Assembly (NCBI GenBank): GCA_002236755.2
Contig: NBZP02000013.1
Location: 310,001-374,000, forward strand
Direction: 5' to 3'
DNA: 64,000 nucleotides
Source: Dothistroma septosporum
Lineage: Eukaryota > Ascomycota > Dothideomycetes > Mycosphaerellales > Mycosphaerellaceae
The notes beneath the pieces were generated by a model. The model saw only the letters and a program-made list of their open reading frames with translations. It made no database searches and was not told where the DNA came from. A program made the translations under genes and the position numbers. This document shows, piece after piece, positions 56,098 to 64,000 of this stretch. Within the stretch, counting starts at the first letter, position 1. Each line of letters begins with the position of its first letter.

Positions 56098-57990
56098 TCA
56101 ACCCACCGGCGACACCCTACCAGACTCCTTACCAGACTCCTTACCCAGCTGCGATGGCGGCTGACTTAAACTCGAAATCTGACTATGCCTCCTCACGACC
56201 TTCTGCACTATCCAGCTCATCCTCTGACTAGTGATGCTCGACCTTCTGCTATCAAGCCGCTCAACTGGACCCATGTTCGGCACTCTCGATAAAGAGCCAA
56301 TGATTAGCTCAATCTGGTAGACTTTCACCGCTTGTCTCACGATCGGCTCGGCTCTGACGACCACACGATGTCGCTTTCCAAACGCCATCGTGCCGAAAGC
56401 CATAGGCTCAAATGGGCGATAGCAGTCTCTGAGATCTTGGAGGTCCTTGCACTCCACAATGTCGAAGCCTGGCTCGCAATCTGCTCCCGAGCCTAGCAGC
56501 AGTGCGATTCGCTTATCATCGTCGTCACGGCCGAGGAGAATGACGGCAGTGAGACGATGGTCGGCTTTGACCATTTTGAATGTGACATGATGCTGTTCAG
56601 GAACATTCTCTGGGTGCTTCAGCACGGCTGCGAGCTCACCAAAGTCTTTCAACTGCACCTTCGGTGGCTGGTAATGCACGTCGACGACCTTGTAGCCATC
56701 CCATGTCTTGAATTTGCTGAGGTGAAAGAGGTGAGTAGGCAGCACAGACTCCTTGTGCTTTGCGGCCGACTTGCCATTCTCGCCGCTGCTGGAGCCCGAA
56801 AGCCTGGACGCACTTGCGATTGACGGTGGAAAGACCTGCCGTACATAGATGTGCTCCAGCGAACCTCGTTTGTCCAGCACGGTGATCTCGTTGCAGCGGA
56901 TCCTCGCGTACTGCTTATCGCCAGTTGGGAGCTTTTGGAGGTAGATTGCGAGGTACCCATCTGAAGTCGCTGGATCTGGGCAAGGAAGAGCAGCTAAGAC
57001 AAGATCGTCCTTCTCAGGGGTCAGATGCAAGCTCAGTCGGACTCCACGGTTGTTGATGTCAAACGGTGGTACATCCTCAAAGGCGTATGCTCGATACCCC
57101 GCAGAGTGCACGAACGCATCGGGGCTGTCCGCCATCAAGCCATGCAGAGGTTTGCAAATATGTGCGTCTTTCCAGCAGAAGATGCTCAGGTCATCAGAGC
57201 TCCGAATAATCTCCTCCTGGAGCCTTCGAAAAGCCTTTGAGCCTTCCCCGTAGAGGACCGGCATGCTGACGTCGAATAAGCCCATCAAGCTGTATGCTCG
57301 ATCCTCGAATAGCGATGTCTGCCGGCTTGCGGCCCAAGCCATTCGTGCAGCAACGCTCTCTTCCTGGACCGACCTTGCACCCTCCAGCACCGGTACGGGT
57401 ACCTGAGTGGCTATCGAAAGGACCCGGGAAAGTTCGTGCTTGTCTCCAAGACGAGACCACTCCATGGAGTAGAACACGACATGTCCGGGTGCGATCAAAT
57501 CCGAAAGTGTCCAGCCATCATTGAACCAGCTGCTGGCAAGATGCCGGACAAACTTCATCTCACGCCACCTCTCTAACGGAACGTCACCAAGGAACGCATA
57601 GCATATTGCTGCGCCTTCCAGCCAATGCCATCGTGAGTTGATGGACTGCGCGAGTTCAGAGCTGCTGGAGCGATCAATACACGCTGTGTCAACCCACAGC
57701 CATTCTTTGCCGTCCTCGTCGGCTTGTTCCAAAGCGAAGGCGAGCTTTGCCCAACCGGGTCTTTGTTGTAGGGTCGAGGTGGCAAGATCTACAGAGATAT
57801 GTCCTTCCAGCCGCTTGATGGTGGTATCGCATGTGTCCAGCAGGTCAGAGAATAGAATCTCGTGCTGAGGTGAGCTCCAGACGTGAGACAGCACAGCGTA
57901 TCGAACTTGACTGACCACAGGAAAGTCATGAAGCTCCAAAGTCGTCGGGTCTCCTGATACAAATGGGCCAGTTCTGAGTAGCCGCATCAT
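56098..57990 (-). CDS. HET-domain (heterokaryon incompatibility-type) protein
   Basis: Single exon of 630 residues from ATG 57990 (MMRLLRTGPF). The HET domain is in the N-terminal third: VRYAVLSHVW, then WLWVDTACIDRSSSSELAQSINSRWHW, CYAFLGDVPL, and WFNDGWTLSDLIAPGHVVFY. Typical sequences have TxGWTLQELIAP, so Q-to-S and E-to-D here are mild deviations. The FEDRAYSLMGLFDVSMPVLYGEG block that follows is also standard. The C-terminal half has no NACHT, WD40 or ankyrin repeats and ends in a short GKESGKESG repeat. Such proteins act in allorecognition and regulated cell death; whether this one does is unknown. Confidence 0.93.
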   Translation of the reverse strand: MMRLLRTGPFVSGDPTTLELHDFPVVSQVRYAVLSHVWSSPQHEILFSDLLDTCDTTIKRLEGHISVDLATSTLQQRPGWAKLAFALEQADEDGKEWLWVDTACIDRSSSSELAQSINSRWHWLEGAAICYAFLGDVPLERWREMKFVRHLASSWFNDGWTLSDLIAPGHVVFYSMEWSRLGDKHELSRVLSIATQVPVPVLEGARSVQEESVAARMAWAASRQTSLFEDRAYSLMGLFDVSMPVLYGEGSKAFRRLQEEIIRSSDDLSIFCWKDAHICKPLHGLMADSPDAFVHSAGYRAYAFEDVPPFDINNRGVRLSLHLTPEKDDLVLAALPCPDPATSDGYLAIYLQKLPTGDKQYARIRCNEITVLDKRGSLEHIYVRQVFPPSIASASRLSGSSSGENGKSAAKHKESVLPTHLFHLSKFKTWDGYKVVDVHYQPPKVQLKDFGELAAVLKHPENVPEQHHVTFKMVKADHRLTAVILLGRDDDDKRIALLLGSGADCEPGFDIVECKDLQDLRDCYRPFEPMAFGTMAFGKRHRVVVRAEPIVRQAVKVYQIELIIGSLSRVPNMGPVERLDSRRSSITSQRMSWIVQKVVRRHSQISSLSQPPSQLGKESGKESGRVSPVG

Positions 57991-59761
57991 CAAACCTGGC
58001 TGGCAGTGTTTCTGAGATGTGCTTCCCGTGATCGCAGAAACAGTCTTGAGCAGGCGAATTGCCCATGAGTGAGATCTGCAGCATCTCGTGTGCGTGCAGG
58101 GTCGTCCTCCGGACGAACCGTTCTATTTCGCGGACCATGCCACGTGCTACAATGCGTTACACAGGCCCGTAGCGCGCGTCACCGGTTTCCTTGTTTCGTG
58201 TAGATTCGACACGCCCCTGTGGGCGGTGTGCATGCACAAAGTGAATAAATTGCGTGTGATCCCTATATCGGAATGCTGAGGAGCCGACTTCCAACCTCCG
58301 AGATGCAACGAGGGCAAGGTTTGGAGAGTTGCGCGATGCAGCATCCCAGACGATAGGCGCCAGGAAATGTGACGGCGGCACCAAAGAACGTCGAATTGTG
58401 ACGAAGACCGGCAATTGTAGCTCTCATGCCGCCCCAACACCCGGCACATGGTGCGTTGATGCGGATGCCAAGTTTTGCACTTATGTTTTGAAGATTGGCA
58501 CGTTGTCAGTACATTAGTAGCCAGTACGTCGTTACTCTGGATGCACCGATGCCCTAGGGAGATTTAAGGATAAGCAGATTGCTTTTTCCATAATCCCGCG
58601 TTGCTGTGTCAAGCAGTCGAGGTAACCTGCACGAACTCAATCTCTCGCATAAGTATGCAATGCTGACCACCTGGATCAGTAGCACAGCGTCACTCGTGAT
58701 ACCACCAGAAGGACCAGACCAGCGATAGAGGGCACCACTTTCAGTGGCCACGTACTTCCAGTGATGGCAGTGAGGCTTTCCCCGAGCAGGATCTGTCAGC
58801 TCTGTTTGGACGTTGCGATAATCGTGGAGATGTCATTTGACGCATCGAAAATCTCGCCTCACGTTTGAGTCGCGGAAGTGCCCAAGCACGCCAAGGTCCC
58901 ATTGTCAGTACCATGGATCCTTACAGACGGCTTTTGACGGCAAAGGGCATCAAGCCGTGAGCATGACTGCGGTGATCAGACCCAGCGGAGTGGCCAGGAT
59001 GTAGCGGTAGCAGTTTTCGTCCGGAAGTTGCCCTTTGAGGAGCGGAGTTCCAGTGGATTGATGACATTGCGCTTCCGAGGTTCATGAGAGTAGGCCTGGT
59101 AAGTAGTACCATTGAGTCCGTGCTGTTGTCTGTCAGCGATGCATGCACTGTTGTATGCCGAAGTGTGTTTCAAATTATCAATATTGTTGGCAAGTAAAGA
59201 AGGAAGCAAACACAGGGAAATGATGGGCTTATCTCACGGTATAGGCCCCTATAGACTGATCGCTGAACCAGACTAAACCGGAGCCGTCTTGGCCAGCATG
59301 AGATATTCCCTTCCGACGCGTGCTTTCGAGGGTTCGTCCTGTCGGTCCTCCTCAGCAAGTCCATCATTTCATCATTCCAATCCGCAGCGACAAAATAATC
59401 GGTACTACGAGGGGTGTAGACATCTTCGATCGTACAGTGAGTGTTCTGGTACGGACATCCGAAGTATAAGCGGGCGGTTTGGATGCCTATCATCGCCACA
59501 GCATTGGAAGGCTACTGGGCATCTTACTGCCATTCAAGCCTGTCCTGATCATGTGACCTTGAACACTGACTATTGAGGGCGAGGGCGGAATGCGCGTGAT
59601 ACAATGGCGCCGACACAATCCGCCATGATTGAAAGCTCCCGCCACACGGCATCGGGATCATCATCTGCCACACTGGCTTCAGGTCGACTGGCCCTCTCGC
59701 GATGACGAGCCATGATCTTATACATGCTACAACTGCAGGCCAGCAGGTAGGTACCACACGG
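57991..59761. other. Stretch without a recognised gene
   Basis: Left end is the HET gene promoter. A minus-strand frame (59170-59499) has a structured-looking start (RLYFGCPYQNTHCTIEDVYTPR) but no recognised family. Nothing else stands out. Confidence 0.45.
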
Positions 59762-60704
59762 CTACTTGAGCTTGAAGTATCCTGGCTGTAAGCTCAAGAA
59801 CGGCTGTCCCGGGTCGTACTCTTACTGGACCTTTAGCAATCTGGCCTTACTTTGCGGACCGCAACCAGCGAAGACATCTCGCTTGATGCACGCATAGTTC
59901 TGGTCGATATACCGATGACTCAAGCCACGAGACTCTGCGCACGTCTTCGATTTGGCTATAATGTCTTCTTCGATGCTCAGGATCTGGTCGTCGCCACTGG
60001 TCGAGTTCCACTGGAAGTCCAAGTCTACAGCTAGAACTCTGGTCAATGCATGCTTGCAGGGTCAAGGGGTGCTGTGACTGACTGACGAGTGGGCCACCAG
60101 TGTAGTCCATACCAAGGCCATTGTCACCATTCTTTGCGAAGTGCTCAATGATCGGCTCCGTCAGCGGCTGGAAGACAAGAGCGCCGACGAAGCCTTCGAC
60201 CTTCATTAGAGGCTGTATGGCAGGATACCAGACCTCGTTGACGATTGTCTTCATGAGATCTGCGCTGTTCTTGAGTGTGATGCTCCAAAATGCTTGCCTG
60301 TTGACAGCTAGTAAGCGCAAGACATCAATTTTGGTTGCCATGCTTACCGATATCCAGACGGCTGCGTTGCCTTCAGCTCTGCGGTAAAGCTCGACAGCTT
60401 TGATATCCTCTGAGTTGACGTAATATTCTCAGTTCGCATGAAATTGCGAAATACCGGTGGGTTGATCCGTGGCTGGATTATAGTTATAGTTGTTGGAGAA
60501 CAAGCAGCCGGTGTCCTTTATGCAAGCAGCTGACACGATCAACGCAGCATTTGGGTCCCGGCGAGCGTTTCGGTTGAACCAGTACAAGGCATCATAAAGA
60601 GAGGACCGTACCTTGGGTATCAAGCTGAGCCTGCTCTTGTTCTTCTGCCGAGTCTGCTTACACACTGACTGGCTCAAAGCATGGTGGGCAATCTGCATCT
60701 TCAC
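59762..60704 (-). pseudogene. Decayed FAD-linked oxidoreductase (berberine bridge enzyme type), C-terminal half
   Basis: Minus-strand pieces follow the family's C-terminal order: SLYDALYWFNRNARRDPNAA, a TGA at 60429-60431, EYYVNSEDIKAVELYRRAEG, a possible intron, QAFWSITLKNSADLMKTIV, ALVFQPLTEPIIEHFAKNG, GMDYTGGPL, then after a frame change VLAVDLDFQWNSTSGDDQI, SHRYIDQNYACIKRDVFAG, KVQ, a TAA at 59822-59824, and EYDPGQPFLSLQPGYFKLK to a TAG at 59762-59764. The KVQ-stop-EYDPG site fits CAA to TAA. Phases of candidate introns do not join. No flavin-linking N-terminal half was recognised upstream. Intact members oxidise alkaloids or sugars with covalent FAD. Confidence 0.75.
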
Positions 60705-62512
60705 TGGCCTGACTTACGTCGGATGCGTGATTGCCCCAATTCTGTTCCTGTAACGGTATTCACGATTTCACGGCCCTGGGGAAATGTGTCCGGCGGCGCC
60801 ATACCAGAGCTCAGATCGTCAGCTTGTATCATTCTTTCTCTGTGGATGTCGTGTCCGACTTCGCCATCATGACCCTCCGCTCAGGATCCTTTCGACCTTG
60901 AAGGTGGCGAGGCGCGATAAACGGACTCTGGTCGGCCTTTCCAGTGTCACTGCCATTGCTATTGTGACCAGTATCATACGATCTGGGCAAAGACTGGCAA
61001 CAACACGCCGAGTCCACCCTGGCTCAGCCTGCGGGCGGTGATAGAGTGCATGGGCTGTAAGTACATTATAGCGAAGTTGCCCTCAGGCCCATAAGCTGAT
61101 TGCTCACAGCAATCATGGTCGGCTACATTCCAGCCACATGCCAAATCTTCCGCAATGTCGGCCAAGCTTCGCCAGCCCACAGTAGTGGCTCCCTCAACCT
61201 CAACCAGCGGTATCGCGCCGGCCTCACACCGTCCGCATCTGGTCATAACATAATGACTTTTGGAAGATCTGACATGCTCGTGCCGAGCACCTCTGACAGC
61301 GAGAAGCCAGTGCATCATGTTGTAGGTTGTATACGATCCAGGACAGATGTGGTACGCAGTGTGAGTCTCTCGTAGAAAGCGACGCTGACTCATCGCGTAC
61401 AGATCATCAGCCATGATAATGGCGACCTCGATGTGGAGCTCACTGTCGTTCGAAGTCGCTGAGCTTGAACCGAACTCACTGCACCTGCCGCCAGCCCATC
61501 ACTGTGGTCAGCGTGGGTTGTTGTGCCGCTTCGGCCATGGAACCCTCCAAGTGAAGGGCAATGGTCTACATCGACGTGCACAATGAGCGGTCAGTGGCGA
61601 GATGTTTGCTTACTCCAACTCCTGTTCTGCGCCAGCATCTGGAATTCTGCTTGTTCATGGAAGACAATCGTCGGTCGCTCGACTGCCCATACTTCCCATT
61701 GGCTGTTTGCATCGCTCATGGCAACGAACGAGAAACAGCTCCTGAGGCCAGATAGATCGGCGTTTGACCCTACTGCGGGATTATGTCAATATTCTGCACG
61801 TTGAATAGTGCAATCATCTGCCCTGCCGATCACTGACGCATCTAGCCGCTGCTAAGGTAGCTGATGAAGTCGACTGGCAGTAGAGTCTGAATACAGAAGA
61901 TCTTATCCGGTATGCAGAATACTCATTCTGCTTTCCGAGACCACAACGATCGTGTCAAACTTGCTACTGGACTCGAAGGTCAGGCTATCCTTCGTATAGA
62001 GGTTGGACTTCAAGCATACAAGGTCTCGCTGTAAGCCAAGAGAACGATGTCTGCCGGCGCCTCTGTCTTCTCGCGGGATGTAACGAATACAAGAGCCCCA
62101 ACATCGCCATACACGTGCACAGGGTCATGGGGTTCTTTGCTGCTTCACTTTGCGATGATCATCGCGATCACGAGCAGCACATGCGAGAAAGCTGCCGCAT
62201 CTGCCAGACATAGCATTTGGACTCTGCCGGTCATACTTCTGCGTCCTGAACCTCAACATCCGCGTTCGTCTCTCACAACGCACCGCTCATTGCCTTACAT
62301 GCCACCACCACCCCAACCACGCGACTGCTGCTGATCACCTGCCTACGCTATCGGTATATCGGCGCTGACCACAAGTGTCGTCGCCCAACTGGTACCGCAA
62401 TAACAAGCGAGCTTTGTGTGGCCTGCGCATGCTCGTCACTCAACCGTACTTCTCAACATTGAGTATAAAGACTGTATTCTCGGAACCACAAAGCTGATCT
62501 GGCCCGGCTCAA
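60705..62512. other. Stretch without a recognised intact gene
   Basis: On the minus strand near 61030-61090 a segment reads MHSITARRLSQGGLGVLLPVF, which looks like part of a real protein. Stops follow on both sides and no family was assigned. It may be a further relic. Confidence 0.4.
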
Positions 62513-64000
62513 ATGCTGCGTCGTTGGCTAGTACAGTCACTCCTGGGCTTGGCGGTGGCCTTGGGGAACCGTCAGATCGACCGGACCGTACTTGGAGAGT
62601 GCATTGCTCAGACCTGGGCGTGGAACGAGAACGTCACCTGCTATACCGTCAGTGGCAACCGAGAGGTCTGCAATACCATGGCAGCTCCGACCAGGGGCTG
62701 TAACATTACTCAAGTCACGACTACGACGACAATTCCAGGACCCGCGATCACAGCTAGATGCGAATCAGGTTCCTGTGGCGATGGTGGCTGTAGTCTAACG
62801 CCGACTTTCGTTCCGACGCCGGTGTGCACCGACTGTGAAACTATTAACGGGACTCTGATCGCGCCCTATGCGACAGGGTTGCCATCCAGCGCATTGGTCG
62901 GTCCTTCCGCCGCTTCGTCCAGCTCGCTCGCCGCTACAGCATTAACGAAGCGCACCCTTGTTCAGCCTAGTGATTTTGCCAATTTCGATTCATTCTTGAT
63001 TCGGATGGTCGAAAATGCTAGGAGTGGAGGCAACGTCTGCCCGCTGCGCTCTGACAGCGGTCGATCGTCTTCTCGATACGTTCGTTTCGGAGCTAGGCGA
63101 ACGCATCTGGCAGTCGAGGGGCTGGACGGCTGTACAGCGGTCGTGGTAGCTTCTCGTCGCGGTGCTTGGATATCTCACTGGTGGCAAAGCCCTACCTTTA
63201 ATCCGAACCAGGGCGAGAGTAGCGACTTCGAGAAGGATGTTGAGGTCGGAATGCACGTCGGGGACGAGTCGGGGCTGTATCCTGGCCTTGATAGGCTTAT
63301 TTCAGGTGCAGGAAGCCTCGATCAAATGCTCTTCAACATTGCACAGTACGGTAAGACCAATAATGTGGTCAAGGTACTGATCATCCACCCCTGGCTTGAT
63401 CCCGTCGGATGGCCAGACAATCACGGCATCAAGTATCCTTTCGGCGTCGAGCGTGTCAAGCGAAGCTTGAGAAACGCCAACTATCCCGAGCCGCAACTCG
63501 TCCTTTACAAGCACTTACCTATGAGTGTGCCAATTTCGGATGGTAAAAGAATACTCGCGAACACTGGCAGGGGTAGGGTTGTGGTGCTGTACGACCCAAC
63601 ACATCTTATCAATATCGAAGTCCAGCGGGGCCAGGGTGGCCAGCTTGATCGTCAGTGCCAGACGCAATGGGCTGCATATCGAGTCTACAATCATGACGGC
63701 ACAGACAATCCAGCCACTACTCCAATACTTGACGACTACTGGTTAGCCATGCCTGGGCAGGGTCACTGGGCTGAACAACAACACCACCGACGTAGCGTAA
63801 ACGGCGAGGAGGATACGGAATGGTCACAAGGACAGGTCTGCAGGGCTGTCAGTTCCACAGTATCGTCTACCACGACTTCAAAGGCTTCTTCGACCACTCT
63901 GGCTGTCACTTCTTGTAAGGTTCATAATACCGGGATTCTGGGACACCCTAAGACGACGCTCTGCGATTGCAACGACGGCCAGACGTTGACTGCTACCTCA
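62513..64000 (+). CDS. Partial secreted Ser/Thr- and Cys-rich protein, runs off the right edge
   Basis: An open frame begins at ATG 62513 and has no stop through base 64000 (496 codons). MLRRWLVQSLLGLAVALG resembles a signal peptide. Then comes a Cys-rich segment (GECIAQTW, CYTVSGNREVCN, CESGSCGDGGC, CTDCETING), a Ser/Ala-rich linker, and a compact domain with LDGCTAVVVASRRGAWISHWW, FEKDVEVGMHVG, VLIIHPWLDP and VVVLYDPTHLINIE. It ends in a second Ser/Thr-rich linker followed by more Cys. The GCTAVVVxSRxGAWxSHxW block is a pattern I associate with secreted fungal proteins, sometimes near chitinase-like domains; that link is tentative. A TGA lies in frame 15-17 bases before the ATG. Confidence 0.7.
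   Translation, partial: MLRRWLVQSLLGLAVALGNRQIDRTVLGECIAQTWAWNENVTCYTVSGNREVCNTMAAPTRGCNITQVTTTTTIPGPAITARCESGSCGDGGCSLTPTFVPTPVCTDCETINGTLIAPYATGLPSSALVGPSAASSSSLAATALTKRTLVQPSDFANFDSFLIRMVENARSGGNVCPLRSDSGRSSSRYVRFGARRTHLAVEGLDGCTAVVVASRRGAWISHWWQSPTFNPNQGESSDFEKDVEVGMHVGDESGLYPGLDRLISGAGSLDQMLFNIAQYGKTNNVVKVLIIHPWLDPVGWPDNHGIKYPFGVERVKRSLRNANYPEPQLVLYKHLPMSVPISDGKRILANTGRGRVVVLYDPTHLINIEVQRGQGGQLDRQCQTQWAAYRVYNHDGTDNPATTPILDDYWLAMPGQGHWAEQQHHRRSVNGEEDTEWSQGQVCRAVSSTVSSTTTSKASSTTLAVTSCKVHNTGILGHPKTTLCDCNDGQTLTATS

Overview
This window is nuclear DNA from a filamentous ascomycete, most likely a dothideomycete of the Mycosphaerellales type. The evidence is short GT-AG introns (mostly 48-61 nt, many with CTAAT- or CTGAC-like branch points), gene-dense compact intergenic spaces, and typical fungal families: PTH11-like rhodopsin domain, HET domain, Crh-type GH16, GH11 xylanase, hydrophobin, secreted GDPD and a DUF6606 giant protein. 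No tRNA, rRNA, CRISPR array or intact transposon was recognised. All calls come from reading the sequence; splice sites were placed by consensus, phase and family fit.

Layout. 1-2824 (minus): 5' part of a DUF6606-family gene kept in one reading frame but cut by twelve stops, eleven of them TAG. 3270-3590: AT-rich, TpA-rich island. 3886-5032: zinc-type dehydrogenase / enoyl reductase. 5136-5805: frameshifted small gene of an LPxEIWSxIG family. 6960-8222: proteasome ATPase RPT3. 9556-10115: decayed gene. 10297-14196 (minus): MFS and amino-acid transporters. 15428-16573: Crh wall transglycosylase. 18074-22960: NDUFA9 and RPN9 head to head, MOG1, GH11 xylanase. 24524-29999: NTF2-like unknown, secreted GDPD, aldo/keto reductase, glutamine amidotransferase-like protein. 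31051-31917: zinc-knuckle-like unknown. 33912-36365: NDUFA13 and NOP56 head to head. 37962-39156: rhodopsin-domain membrane protein. 40059-41402: TauD/TfdA dioxygenase. 42516-45304: conserved fungal unknown and MTQ2. 46547-47513: two more LPxEIWSxIG-family relics. 48974-49859: unusual hydrophobin. 53024-54663: second MFS transporter behind a minisatellite. 56098-57990: HET-domain protein. 59762-60704: decayed FAD-linked oxidoreductase. 62513 to the right edge: open partial secreted protein.

Themes. Housekeeping genes (two proteasome subunits, two complex I subunits, NOP56, MOG1, MTQ2) are interleaved with secreted and wall-remodelling proteins (Crh, GH11, GDPD, hydrophobin) and transporters. 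Two divergent pairs each join a complex I subunit to an essential nuclear-encoded gene over about 0.3 kb. Decayed genes are frequent. Several carry stops of the CAG/CAA to TAG/TAA type, the kind made by repeat-induced point mutation (RIP), while their frames stay largely intact. No clearly new multi-gene system was found. The most notable signals are the nearly TAG-only nonsense pattern at the left edge, the repeated inactivation of one small paralogous family, and the atypical hydrophobin with an in-frame-retainable intron.
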